A stretch of 64,000 nt of DNA from Streptomyces sp. Q6 (GTDB taxonomy: Bacteria; Actinomycetota; Actinomycetes; Streptomycetales; Streptomycetaceae). Position 1 is the first letter of the stretch. Each line of letters opens with the position of its first letter. Shown here piece after piece: positions 53,562 through 61,840 of the stretch. Under the pieces are notes generated by a model that saw nothing but the letters and a program-made list of their open reading frames with translations, ran no database searches and was not told the origin of the DNA. The position numbers were made by a program, and so were the translations under genes. The stretch covers positions 7,440,001-7,504,000 of the forward strand of contig NZ_CP146022.1 in assembly GCF_036967205.1 (NCBI RefSeq). The letters are read 5' to 3'.

Positions 53562-54914
53562 ATGCGCGAGCGGGCACCACGGAGTCCGAAGGAACCGCGG
53601 GGTCGCTTCCCGCGATCGCGAGGATCCCGGGAAGCGCGAAGGTCCCGGAGCATCTGGTCCCGCGACTTCGGCCTCTTCTTCGTCGCGCGGGCCATCGCCA
53701 AACTCGGCGACACCATGCTGCCCGTGGCCCTGGCCGCGGGTCTCCTCCAGTACGGGTACGGCGCCGGAGCCGTCGGCCTCGCCATGGCCGCGTCCGTCGG
53801 CTGCTTCGCCGGACTCGTCATCTTCGGCGGCGTCTTCGCGGACCGGTTCAGCACCCGCCTGCTGATGATCGGCGCCGACGCCACGCGCCTGGTCAGCCAG
53901 TCGCTCGCCGCCGTCATGTTCTTCACCGGGCACGTCGTGCTCTGGGAGATCTGCGTCATCGGCGCCGTCAACGGCGCGGCCTCCGCGATCTTCCAGCCCG
54001 GCGTCGCCAGCACCGTCCCCCGCCTCGCCGCCGACGTCCAGGCGGCGAACGGCGCGATCCGGGTCGCCGAGTCGGGCTCCCAGCTCGCGGGCCCCGCGGT
54101 CGCGGGACTCCTCGTCGCCTTCGCCTCGCCGGGCCTGGTCTTCGCCGCGCACGCGGGCACGTACGCGCTGAGCGCCCTGTGTCTGATCCTCCTGCGCCTG
54201 CCCCCGGCGGCTCCCGGCACCCAGGCCGTCCGTACCCGTTTCCGCACCGAACTGGTCGACGGCTGGAAGGAGTTCAGAGCCCGGCAGTGGCTCTGGGGCG
54301 TCATCGCCGTCTGGTGCGTCCTCCAGATCGGCGCCTCCGGACCCGCCGTCCCGCTCATCGCGACCGAGATCACCCAGGAGCACGGCCCGCGCGCCTACGG
54401 CCTGGTCAACTCCGCCCTCGGCGCCGGCACCGTCATCGGGGGCCTCGTCGCGCTCCGTCTGCGCCCCCGCCGCATGCTGCGCGCCGGCTCCCTCGCCCTG
54501 TTCGCGTTCGCTCTGTTCCCGGCGGTGGTCGGCGCGGGCCTCGACGTCCCGTGGATGATGGCGGGCTGCCTCGTCGCCGGCACCGGAATGTCGTTCTGGG
54601 GCGTGATGTGGGCGACCAGCGTGCAGACCCAGGTCCCGCACGAGGTGCTCAACCGCATCCACGCCTACGACGTCGCCGGCTCCCTCGCCATGGCCCCGGT
54701 CGGCCAGGCCCTCGCGGGCCCCGCGTCCGGCGCCTTCGGGACCCGGCACGTCCTGCTCGCGGGCGGCGTCGTCACGCTCCTGTCGGCCACCGCCCTGCTC
54801 GCGATCCCCGGCGTACGCAACCTCGTACGCGCCGACGCGAGGCCCACGCCCGCCACCCTGCCGGTGCCTAGGCCGGAACAGGAACCGGCGCGTCCCGGTA
54901 CAAGAAACCGCTGA
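53562..54914 (+). CDS. MFS transporter (EntS-like drug/siderophore exporter type)
   Basis: 450 residues with about 12 helices (FGLFFVARAIAKLGDTMLPVALAAGLL as TM1). The MFS_3/EntS pattern shows in GGVFADRFSTRLLMIGADATRLVSQ between TM2 and TM3 and in AANGAIRVAESGSQLAGPAVAGLL. ATG 53562 is chosen after GGGAGGAG; longer starts add an arginine-rich leader. The final 47 bases overlap the convergent transketolase subunit gene. Export of a drug or siderophore is the family norm; no substrate evidence here. Confidence 0.9.
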   Translation: MRERAPRSPKEPRGRFPRSRGSREARRSRSIWSRDFGLFFVARAIAKLGDTMLPVALAAGLLQYGYGAGAVGLAMAASVGCFAGLVIFGGVFADRFSTRLLMIGADATRLVSQSLAAVMFFTGHVVLWEICVIGAVNGAASAIFQPGVASTVPRLAADVQAANGAIRVAESGSQLAGPAVAGLLVAFASPGLVFAAHAGTYALSALCLILLRLPPAAPGTQAVRTRFRTELVDGWKEFRARQWLWGVIAVWCVLQIGASGPAVPLIATEITQEHGPRAYGLVNSALGAGTVIGGLVALRLRPRRMLRAGSLALFAFALFPAVVGAGLDVPWMMAGCLVAGTGMSFWGVMWATSVQTQVPHEVLNRIHAYDVAGSLAMAPVGQALAGPASGAFGTRHVLLAGGVVTLLSATALLAIPGVRNLVRADARPTPATLPVPRPEQEPARPGTRNR

Positions 54915-55821
54915 TCCGCTCCCGCAGCGAGGCGGCGTCGAGCCCGTGCGCGGCGACGTGCTCGGCGACCCGCCCGTACCGTCGCAGCTCCCGACGGCCC
55001 ACGCCGAGCCCGAGCACCCGGTGCGGCACATCGGCGAGCGCGTCGTTCGCCGCGCCGGTGGAGGTGCCCGCGAGATAGGGCTCGACGAGGACGACATCGG
55101 CCGCGTCGGTGGCTCCCACGGCCTGCCGCAGCGCCCGCCCGTCGAACGGCCGCACGGTCGTCGCGTACAGCACGCTCACATCGAGCGCCTCGGTCGCGGC
55201 GAGCACGTTGTCGAGCATCGGCCCGACGGCGACGACGACCCCCCGCCGCCCCTCCCGCACCCGGAGGAAACGCTCCCCGTCGACGGCGAGCCCCTCCCGG
55301 TTGGCCTGCACCGACAGCCGCACGTACACCCGCTCGTCCCCGGCACCGACCGCGTGCCGCAGCAGCGTCTCTGCCTCGTCCGGATGCCCCGGCACGTGCA
55401 CGGTCCACCCGTCGAGCGTGTCGAGCAGCGCGACGTCCCCGGGTGCCATGTGCGTGAATCCGCCGGCCGACACGTCGTACGACCCGCCGGCGCTCACCAG
55501 CACCCCGCCGAGCCCCTGATGCCCGAAGTCCAGCTTGACCTGCTCGAACGGCCGCTCCACGAGAAAGCTCGCGAAGGTGTGCAGGACCGGCCGCAGCCCG
55601 GCGAGCGCGAGCCCGGCCCCGGCTCCGACGAGCAACTGCTCCCTGATCCCGACGTTGATCACCCGCTGCGGATGCCGGCGCGCGGCCTCCGCGAACGGCG
55701 CGAGCCCGATCTCGGCGAGCACGACGGCGACGCGGGGGTCCTCGTCGAGCAGCCGGGAGACGACAGGAGCGAAACGGTCACGCATGGTGTCCGTGGTGTC
55801 CACCGTGTTCATGGTGTTCAT
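54868..55821 (-). CDS. Transketolase C-terminal subunit
   Basis: 317 residues with the transketolase PYR domain (VINVGIREQLLVGAGAGLALAGLRPVLHTFASFLVERPFEQVKLDF) and the C-terminal domain (VVVAVGPMLDNVLAATEALDVSVLYATTVRPFD). It is half of a split transketolase; the other half is the next gene upstream on the same strand. The E in GIREQ corresponds to the catalytic glutamate. The start region holds repeated MNTMNTVDTTDTM codons, so alternative ATGs at 55812 and 55785 are possible. Confidence 0.9.
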   Translation of the reverse strand: MNTMNTVDTTDTMRDRFAPVVSRLLDEDPRVAVVLAEIGLAPFAEAARRHPQRVINVGIREQLLVGAGAGLALAGLRPVLHTFASFLVERPFEQVKLDFGHQGLGGVLVSAGGSYDVSAGGFTHMAPGDVALLDTLDGWTVHVPGHPDEAETLLRHAVGAGDERVYVRLSVQANREGLAVDGERFLRVREGRRGVVVAVGPMLDNVLAATEALDVSVLYATTVRPFDGRALRQAVGATDAADVVLVEPYLAGTSTGAANDALADVPHRVLGLGVGRRELRRYGRVAEHVAAHGLDAASLRERISGFLYRDAPVPVPA

Positions 55822-55902
55822 GAGAGAGGTCCTTCCGAGGCGGTACAGGGCGTACAGGGGCGGTACGAGGAGGGGCGGGAACGATGGCCCGGCGTGACCG
55901 GA

Positions 55903-56601
55903 TCAGAACTTCGGCTCGACGCGGGCGACGACCACGTGCGGACGCCCGGCGTGCGCGGCGGTGAAGGCCTCGTACAGCGCGGCATGGTCGCGCCCGTCGA
56001 CGGTCGCCGTCGACCAGCCCGCCGCCTCGAAACGGGCCGCGATCCCTCCGGCCCTGCCGTACGTGGCGCTGAGGTTGTCGATCACCACCGTGTGCAGCCG
56101 CTCCAGGCCGATGGCCCCGGCGAACGCGATGGCCTCGTGATTGCTTCCCTCGTCGAGCTCGGCGTCGCCGACCAGCGTCCAGACGGCGGCTTCGTCGAGC
56201 CCCCGCGCCCCGAGCCCGAGCGCGGTGCCGACGGCGAGGGGCAGCCCGTGCCCCAGCGACCCGCTGCCGATCTCCACGCCGGGCACGAGCACCCGGTCGG
56301 GGTGGTGCCCGAGCCGCGAGGTGAACTCCCCGAACCCGCTCAGCCACTCCACCGGCACGAAACCCTTCGCGGCGAGCACCGCGTAGTAGGCCATCGGCCC
56401 GTGCCCCTTGGACAGCAGAAACCGATCCCGTCCCGGATCGTCCACGCTGCCGGGCCCGACCCGCAGCACCCGGTCGTAGAGCACCCACAGCACATCGAGG
56501 GTGGAGGTCGCGGCGGACCCGTGCTTCTCGTCCCCGGTCATCACGCTCATCAGCCGGGGCAGGTCGCTGTATCCGTACGTACGTCGCGCTGTCGTCGTCA
56601 T
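55903..56601 (-). CDS. Transketolase N-terminal subunit
   Basis: 232 residues forming the ThDP (PP) domain: RFLLSKGHGPMAYYAVLAAKG, GSLGHGLPLAVG and the ThDP motif GDAELDEGSNHEA ... DN. It pairs with the downstream C-terminal subunit to make one ThDP-dependent ketol-transfer enzyme, used in secondary or sugar metabolism rather than in the housekeeping pentose pathway. ATG 56601 is used; GTG 56610 is possible. A MerR/SoxR-type palindrome lies 16 bases upstream, suggesting control by an effector or redox signal. Confidence 0.92.
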   Translation of the reverse strand: MTTTARRTYGYSDLPRLMSVMTGDEKHGSAATSTLDVLWVLYDRVLRVGPGSVDDPGRDRFLLSKGHGPMAYYAVLAAKGFVPVEWLSGFGEFTSRLGHHPDRVLVPGVEIGSGSLGHGLPLAVGTALGLGARGLDEAAVWTLVGDAELDEGSNHEAIAFAGAIGLERLHTVVIDNLSATYGRAGGIAARFEAAGWSTATVDGRDHAALYEAFTAAHAGRPHVVVARVEPKF

Positions 56602-56616
56602 GACAGCCACCCTGCA

Positions 56617-56639
56617 ACCTCAACCAAACTTGAGGTCAA
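56617..56639 (-). promoter_or_regulatory. MerR/SoxR-type operator overlapping the transketolase promoter
   Basis: Perfect inverted repeat ACCTCAA-N6-TTGAGGT (56617-56636) matches the SoxR core CCTCAA-N6-TTGAGG. On the minus strand it directly follows a -35-like TTGACC (56634-56639), the arrangement of MerR-family promoters in which the dyad sits in a long spacer. The regulator gene is not in this window. Confidence 0.6.
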
Positions 56640-56736
56640 CTGTTCCCCGCCGCGAAACGGATGCACGACCACGGCCCCGAGTGCGGTATGGTTTCCGTGC
56701 ACGTTCGGCCAGGGGAAAGCCCAGGTCAGCGAGCGC

Positions 56737-56810
<74 letters not shown>

Positions 56811-56839
56811 CTAGTTCGAGACATCGAACGTCGCAGGTG

Positions 56840-56863
56840 AAGGGCCGTTTTCGAACGGCCCTT
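56840..56863 (+). terminator. Intrinsic terminator after tRNA-Pro
   Basis: Hairpin AAGGGCCGTT-TTCG-AACGGCCCTT with perfect 10-base arms followed by TTT, 30 bases after the tRNA. This is a classical intrinsic terminator. Confidence 0.92.
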
Positions 56864-57607
56864 TTTCTGTTGTTCCGGTCGCTCCCAGAGGGAACGGGGG
56901 AGTGGGAGCGCACTCCCAGTGTCCCCATGGCTATTTGTGCCCACTTTGAGTGCTGCGCACATATTCGATTCCTTGCGCGGATGTTCACGTTCGTGCCCGT
57001 TTTATGACCTGTGGCTCCCCGTCGTATGGGTGGCGTTCCGGGTATGGGCTTGCGCTCTTTGTGCTGGTGGGGGTTGCTCCCAGTGGGAGTGGGGTCGGGG
57101 GCGGTGTCCCCTTGGCTGGAGTCTGGGTTATGGGTGCGTGCGAAATCTTGACCGCATTTCCGATTCAGGTTGGGCGGTATGCGGCTTTTGGGTGATGGCC
57201 GTTGGGGGATGCATGGAGATATTTAACGCGGGTGGGAGCGGTTCGGGCGCTTTCGTGCGGCTTGAGGGAATGCGAGGGTCGTTGCTGTGGTGGGGGCGGG
57301 AGCTGGCAGCAGTTGTGGGGGTGTGGAGCCCTCTTCGCCTCTACTCGATGCGGGCTTGCAGACGGGCAGTAGCTGGATCCGGGCTGAGATGCTCCGGGCT
57401 GAATCGCTTGCGCTACCGCTCTGGAGCTGAGCAAGCGCTCCGCCCTGGATCACAGATCGCGGTCGTGTCTGCCTCGTCGCATTCACGAAGCGTGCACCGA
57501 TCATGTCGTCCATTGCCGGTGAAGTGCTGGGCACTTGAGGCCAGGGGGACTTCATCTACACCACCCCGCCCTCGCTGCCATCGACCGCCCCGGGCAAGAT
57601 CCAGGGC
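56864..57607. other. Gene-poor junction downstream of tRNA-Pro
   Basis: About 740 bases, visibly less G+C-rich than the surroundings. Open frames on both strands show no conserved pattern. It holds two palindromes related in sequence: TGGGAG-CGCA-CTCCCA near 56903-56918 and CTCCCAGTGGGAG near 57075-57087. The stretch looks like a decayed insertion region. Confidence 0.5.
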
Positions 57608-57910
57608 ATGCGCATTCTCCTCCTCGGCGGCACCTGGTTCCTCGGAAAGTCGGTTGCTGGCATCGCGCTTGAGCGCGGATGGCAGGTGATTGCCTTCAAC
57701 CGCGGGCGCAGTGGCCGCGGCCTGCCGGGCGTCGACACGGTGCACGGTGACCGCACCTCGGCCGATGACCTGGCGCGCCTAGCCGGCCATGGCTCGTGGG
57801 ATGTGGTGGTCGATACGTCCGCTTCCGACATGGCCCCTCAAGATGTACTCGCCGGTGCCCGTGTACTTGCGCAGCGCGTGGGCCGGTACGTGGTCGTCGG
57901 GAGCTCGCGG
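57608..57910 (+). pseudogene. NAD-dependent epimerase/dehydratase, 5' fragment
   Basis: Starts MRILLLGGTWFLGKSVAGIALERGWQVIAFNRGRSG, a Rossmann nucleotide-sugar epimerase N-terminus, and keeps family character through WDVVVDTSA ... VGRYVVVGSS. After about 57910 the frame becomes the antisense of the next gene and loses resemblance. Only about 100 of the usual 320-350 residues remain, so the gene is broken, apparently by recombination with the Mrr-like gene on the other strand. Confidence 0.75.
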
Positions 57911-58812
57911 CGCCGTGCCCCGGACCGGAGTCGTCCTGCCGCGCCGGACAACTCGGCGGAATCGACACCGTCAGCCCTGGAAACCGGCGTCGTCTCCGAC
58001 GGGGCCTCAGTGACGGCGCTGCGAGCGATCCTGGAGAGCTGGCTCGGTCCGTCCTCGTCGGGCTCGGCGCCCGCGACGATCAGGGCGATGACGCTGTCCT
58101 GCGTGCCTTCGGTGAAGGGTGGGACCGACAGCAGCCCCGCCTCGTCGAGATCGCGTCGAATCCGGGCCACCGTGGCACGGTCGCGACGCTCGGCGCCCCA
58201 TAGTTCGAGGAGCCTGCGCACGGTGAGGGTCACGGGCTCCTGAGTGTCACTGTCGTGATCCCGTGCACGCTCGATGAGAACGCGTCGCCCTGTGAGAGAG
58301 GCTCCGGGTTCACCGTCGTCCGGCCGTCCCGGGTCGTCACTTCCTTCAGCTACCAGGGCGAGTCGCTGCGCCGCGTCGAATCGGCGTAGCTCGAAGACGG
58401 TGAGCAGCGAGCCAAGGGACTGCAGGAGATCCGGGCGGAACGTCTCGCGCGGTACCTCCGTCCTGCTCCAGTCGACGGACCGGATGTGCCGCATCCCGTC
58501 CTCGGTATCGGACCGGTAGGCGTACTCCCCGGTGATGTGGCCGATCGCGTACTGGCCGTTCATCCGGGGCAACACGACGAGGTCGCCGACGGCTATCTTG
58601 TGCCGGAAGCAGAAGAGTTGACTCGTCCAGTTTCGGAGGGTGTAGTCGTTCTCATCCGGGTACGTGGCTTCCACGATGCCGCGAATGTCGGCGCGGTCCA
58701 TGCAGTTGGATAGGTCCGAGTTCCCCGTCCAACCAGCGATGACGAGACCTTGCTGCAGAACTTCACTCTCGCGTTCACCCTGCCGGCCCGCTCTGACCAC
58801 CCATGCACGCAT
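57838..58812 (-). CDS. Mrr-like restriction-system protein, apparently C-terminally truncated
   Basis: 324 residues. The N-terminal domain (about 1-160: AWVVRAGRQGERESEVLQQG ... GDLVVLPRMNGQYAIGHITGEYAYR ... VDWSRTEVPRETF) resembles the N-terminal domain of actinobacterial Mrr-type restriction proteins. A middle segment (about 195-245, LTVRRLLELWGAERRDRATVARIRRDLDEAGL) is helical. No Mrr nuclease motif (D-(Q/E)-x-K type) is seen, and the last 25 residues are antisense of the epimerase fragment, so the catalytic domain seems lost. It is the first restriction-related gene next to the candidate defence system to the right. Confidence 0.6.
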   Translation of the reverse strand: MRAWVVRAGRQGERESEVLQQGLVIAGWTGNSDLSNCMDRADIRGIVEATYPDENDYTLRNWTSQLFCFRHKIAVGDLVVLPRMNGQYAIGHITGEYAYRSDTEDGMRHIRSVDWSRTEVPRETFRPDLLQSLGSLLTVFELRRFDAAQRLALVAEGSDDPGRPDDGEPGASLTGRRVLIERARDHDSDTQEPVTLTVRRLLELWGAERRDRATVARIRRDLDEAGLLSVPPFTEGTQDSVIALIVAGAEPDEDGPSQLSRIARSAVTEAPSETTPVSRADGVDSAELSGAAGRLRSGARRRELPTTTYRPTRCASTRAPASTS

Positions 58813-59081
58813 GCCGACGCCCCCGTCTTGAGCCTCGGTATAGACGTAGATCCTGTCAATTCATGGCCTGGTAGAGCAAGTTGAACCTACAGGCGATCTA
58901 CTGACGCGAGAGCATTCGCTTTGCCACGGACAACGGGATCGAGTGGGCGGGGCGGTGTCAGCAGACTTCCCGTCCTGGAGAGCGGTCCACCAAGGGAGCC
59001 GTCGGCGATGCCATGTCTGGGCAAAGGCGGCGGACTCCACGTGAGCGTCGACGCAGGGATGTTGCCCGTCGTGATCGCCGA

Positions 59082-59774
59082 TCAGCGGGCCGATTTCCTC
59101 CCGTATCGCCACTCGAAGCCGAATCCGTAGGCGGTGTCGATCTGTTGCTGGTGAGTGCGGAACAGGTGGGGGGTGAACCACACGACCTCTCGCCGCAGGT
59201 CCAGGGACCTGTCCCCCGGCGTGAGCATGGCGATGGCGCACGCGGTGGCGCCCTTCGGGGAATCATCGAGGCGAATGTGCCACTCGCCGTCCGGGGCGGT
59301 GACCGTGACCACGCCGCGGAGATGGCGGAAGTCAACTGCTCCTTCGTAGACGTACACGTAGACGAGCAGTTTGGAGAACTTATTTCGGTGCTCCAGGCTG
59401 ACTCTCAGGGTCTCGCCGTCGGATGACGATCCAGTGCGGTCGTCCTGGTCGAGGCTGACATAGGGCCACTCGGTGAGTGAACCGAAGGCCTCGCCCAGGG
59501 GCTGTATCGCGGTGCCCCGGCCGTCACGGGTCCGTACCAGGCAACCGAGATCAAGATCCGCGTGGGAAGCCGCCGACCAGTTGAGGTTGACCTGCAGTGC
59601 TCCCCTGCTCGTGATCCGGGCTGCCGGGGTGGACCTGGTCAGCTCCACCGTGCGGCGTGCGGCGACGCCCTCGTTCCGGGGCGTCTCCACCGTGCCCGAC
59701 GCTTCACGTAACCGTGGCCCTGCTGCACCTGCTCCCAGCCGAATGACCCCGCGTTGCCGCCCGTCGCCGCTCAT
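59082..59774 (-). CDS. TerD-domain protein
   Basis: 230 residues. After about 55 variable residues comes a TerD-like beta-sandwich: VNLNWSAASHADLDLGCLVRTRDGRG, then DQDDRTGSSSDGETLRVSLEHRN with the acidic calcium-binding loop, FSKLLVYVYVYEGAVDFRHLRGVVTVTAPDGEWHIRLDD and a terminal YGFGFEWRYGRK. TerD proteins bind Ca2+ and belong to tellurite/stress systems near the membrane. The ATG at 59774 is divergent from the two-TM coiled-coil gene 138 bases away, and the pair probably shares a control region. Confidence 0.8.
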   Translation of the reverse strand: MSGDGRQRGVIRLGAGAAGPRLREASGTVETPRNEGVAARRTVELTRSTPAARITSRGALQVNLNWSAASHADLDLGCLVRTRDGRGTAIQPLGEAFGSLTEWPYVSLDQDDRTGSSSDGETLRVSLEHRNKFSKLLVYVYVYEGAVDFRHLRGVVTVTAPDGEWHIRLDDSPKGATACAIAMLTPGDRSLDLRREVVWFTPHLFRTHQQQIDTAYGFGFEWRYGRKSAR

Positions 59775-59827
59775 GCTCGGCCCCCTGAACTCACGTGAAC
59801 GCCACGCTTACCGATGGGAATGTGGTC

Positions 59828-59833
59828 TATTAT
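59828..59833 (+). promoter_or_regulatory. -10 element of the membrane-sensor/TerY-P operon
   Basis: TATTAT in an A+T-rich pocket (GGTCTATTATTGTG) of the 138-base gap between the divergent TerD and two-TM genes, about 80 bases before the chosen start at 59913. A convincing -35 was not found (CGCTTA or TTACCG nearby). It is a visual call. Confidence 0.4.
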
Positions 59834-59912
59834 TGTGCCCCCAGTGAAAGAGTTGTGAACTTCGCTGATTGTGGAGACAACGGGACGGCGCTCTGCCGGA
59901 CCAGGGCGGGGA

Positions 59913-61319
59913 ATGTCCGTGGGGGGACCTCTCGACAAAAAGGTGACGGCTCGTCACCTCGAAGACCTGGCGCAAGAAGGGGTGTTGGCGCCGTGCGCCG
60001 ATGGCCTGCATGGATTGGCAGACGCTTTCGACTCCGATGAGGAGAGCGCACTCGACTCCTGGGCTGACCTGGACCTGTTACAGCACTTCGCCAGGGCCGA
60101 GTGTGTGGCGGCGGCCGAGCCTGACCAGCAGGCGCGTCGTACGGCCCTGCTCGACGGGGTCCTCGGAGGCCTGGTCTTTCTGCCGCTGTTGTTCACCTGG
60201 ACCGGCCTGGCGAAGGCATCCCTTGCGTACGAGGCGCTCACCGACGCGGACCCGAAGGCGTCCGCCCGGCCCTTCCTCCAATTGTGGCAATCCGGCTTCC
60301 AGGGGAACCTCAGCGGGGTCTTCCGCTTCGGACATGTGGCGATCGCCGGTTCGATCGCGCTCGGAGCACTGCTCGTGCTCACCCTCGTACACAGCTGGTT
60401 GCGCCATGCCGCCGAGCGGCGTGAGGAGGAGGCCCAGGAACGCACCCGCGCGACTCTCGCTCGACTGGTACCCGTCCTCACAAGTGCCCAACTCCTGCTG
60501 AATGCACACAGGTTCGCCTCCCCCCAGCGCTTCGCCGCCGAACTCAACTCGGCGGCCGGCCGGATCCAACGCATGCACACGAAGGCGATTGCTACGCAGG
60601 AACTGCTGGTGCGCGCGGCCGAAACGGTGGGGGAGACCGTGGACCGGGCCGATCGGCGCTTGGAGCAGGCCGACGCGGCCGTGCAGCCGCTGAAGGAACT
60701 TCTCGCGGACATCGAGGCTTCGGTCGCGAACAGTGGCACGACGATCCGTGCCGCCGTACGGGAACTCGACGCGCCGCTCTCGGAGGCCGGTCGTCAGCTC
60801 ACCGACGCGATCAGCGGTCAGCGGAAGTCCATGGACAAGGCCTTTGAGGATCTCCGGACGGCCGGCGACGGCATGCGTGACGCACTCGTCCGCACGACGT
60901 CGAAGCTCGAGGTGGCGATCACGGGCAATGGGGACGGACTGCGTTCCGCCGTCTCCGACGTCGCCCAGCGGATCGAGGACTCCGTGACCGGACTGGCGGC
61001 GACGCAGCGGGAATTCACCACAGGGCTCGAGGTCGTCTCCGACGTCAACGGCCGGTTGATCGTCGAGTTGGGGGAGGCAGCCCAACGGACCGGCGATGCT
61101 GTGGATGCCTCACGAGTAGCCGTCGACGGCATCGCGGCCCGCAATCAGGCGCTGCACGACGCCGCCGAACGATTCACAGCAGCGGCCGAGGCTCTGGAGC
61201 GAGCCGTGCTCGCCGCCAAGCCCGTCCAGACAGGCGTCGAGCGGGACAGGACCCTTCCGGATACGGCATCGAGGCAGGTCGACGACGACTCTCGGGTAGT
61301 GATCGGTCCGGGCCGGTGA
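59913..61319 (+). CDS. Two-TM protein with long coiled-coil tail (MotA/ZorA-like architecture)
   Basis: 468 residues. Cytoplasmic N-terminus (about 1-77), TM1 about 78-98 (LLDGVLGGLVFLPLLFTWTGL), a 40-residue loop with FLQLWQSGFQGNLSG, TM2 about 139-162, then about 280 residues of heptad-rich helix (ERREEEAQERTRATLARL ... LEQADAAVQPLKELLADIEASV ... AAERFTAAAEALERAVLA). This resembles ZorA/MotA-type stator subunits with a long intracellular tail, though the classical MotA/ExbB signature is not obvious, so homology is tentative. It overlaps the next, MotB-like gene by GTGA. ATG 59913 follows GGGCGGGGA; GTG 59871 is an alternative. Confidence 0.75.
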   Translation: MSVGGPLDKKVTARHLEDLAQEGVLAPCADGLHGLADAFDSDEESALDSWADLDLLQHFARAECVAAAEPDQQARRTALLDGVLGGLVFLPLLFTWTGLAKASLAYEALTDADPKASARPFLQLWQSGFQGNLSGVFRFGHVAIAGSIALGALLVLTLVHSWLRHAAERREEEAQERTRATLARLVPVLTSAQLLLNAHRFASPQRFAAELNSAAGRIQRMHTKAIATQELLVRAAETVGETVDRADRRLEQADAAVQPLKELLADIEASVANSGTTIRAAVRELDAPLSEAGRQLTDAISGQRKSMDKAFEDLRTAGDGMRDALVRTTSKLEVAITGNGDGLRSAVSDVAQRIEDSVTGLAATQREFTTGLEVVSDVNGRLIVELGEAAQRTGDAVDASRVAVDGIAARNQALHDAAERFTAAAEALERAVLAAKPVQTGVERDRTLPDTASRQVDDDSRVVIGPGR

Positions 61320-61804
61320 GGCGCGCTCCCCGTAAGCGGTTCAGGTTCAATCCTGTGCACCTGGCCGGTTGGCTCTTCGCGGACATGCTCCTGGTGCTGG
61401 CCCTGGTTTCCATGGGTGACAGGGGCGACCCATTGGCAGTCACGGCGACAGGGCCGACGCCCCAGGCGTCCGCCTCGTCTCCGAAGCCCACCCCGACGCC
61501 AACCGGTCCGCGCTCCGTCGAACGCAAGCCGGTGAAGATGGACGTGACCGCCGCAGGAGCCGACGACGCCGTGGTGACTCAGCTCAGGCAGAAGACGCGG
61601 CGGTACGAGGGACGTACAGCGGCCTTCGTCCTCACCTTCGGCAGTGCCCCGGAGACCGTGGCCGGCCAGGCCTACGCCAATGAGATCAACAAGGCGCTGA
61701 AGGCCGCCCGGCCCGATATGTTCCGCGGCGCGACGACGCGCGACTTCTGGCAGAACGGCCCAGCAGGATCTGCCGCCCTCGAGATCTACTTCTTCACCAG
61801 CTGA
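61316..61804 (+). CDS. One-TM protein with MotB/ZorB-like aspartate helix
   Basis: 162 residues: basic N-terminus (RRAPRKRFRF), one TM helix about 14-33 (LAGWLFADMLLVLALVSMG) with a buried aspartate D23 placed as in MotB/ExbD/ZorB proton-binding helices, a Pro/Thr/Ser linker (about 45-68) and a 95-residue C-terminal domain (FVLTFGSAPETVAGQAYANEINKALKAARPDMF ... SAALEIYFFTS). That domain has the alpha/beta order of a reduced OmpA-like fold without its peptidoglycan-binding residues; this is a guess. The GTG start overlaps the stop of the two-TM gene, as for stator pairs. Probably the second channel subunit. Confidence 0.7.
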   Translation: MRRAPRKRFRFNPVHLAGWLFADMLLVLALVSMGDRGDPLAVTATGPTPQASASSPKPTPTPTGPRSVERKPVKMDVTAAGADDAVVTQLRQKTRRYEGRTAAFVLTFGSAPETVAGQAYANEINKALKAARPDMFRGATTRDFWQNGPAGSAALEIYFFTS

Positions 61805-61840
61805 CGGCCCGACCGGCCCGCTTTCCTACTTGGAGTATCC

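Noticed and set aside
57365-57450. tRNA-like string on the minus strand (GCTCAGCTCCAGAGCGGTAG)
   Set aside because: It resembles a D-arm only. No acceptor stem, anticodon arm or T-arm could be folded around it; at most a decayed tRNA fragment.
56919-57689. 256-codon open frame downstream of tRNA-Pro
   Set aside because: Compositionally odd, no domain, and its end overlaps the recognisable epimerase start in another frame.
58861-59241. Minus-strand open frame between the Mrr-like and TerD genes
   Set aside because: It overlaps the TerD gene 3' end in another frame, is His/Arg/Pro-rich and shows no family pattern.
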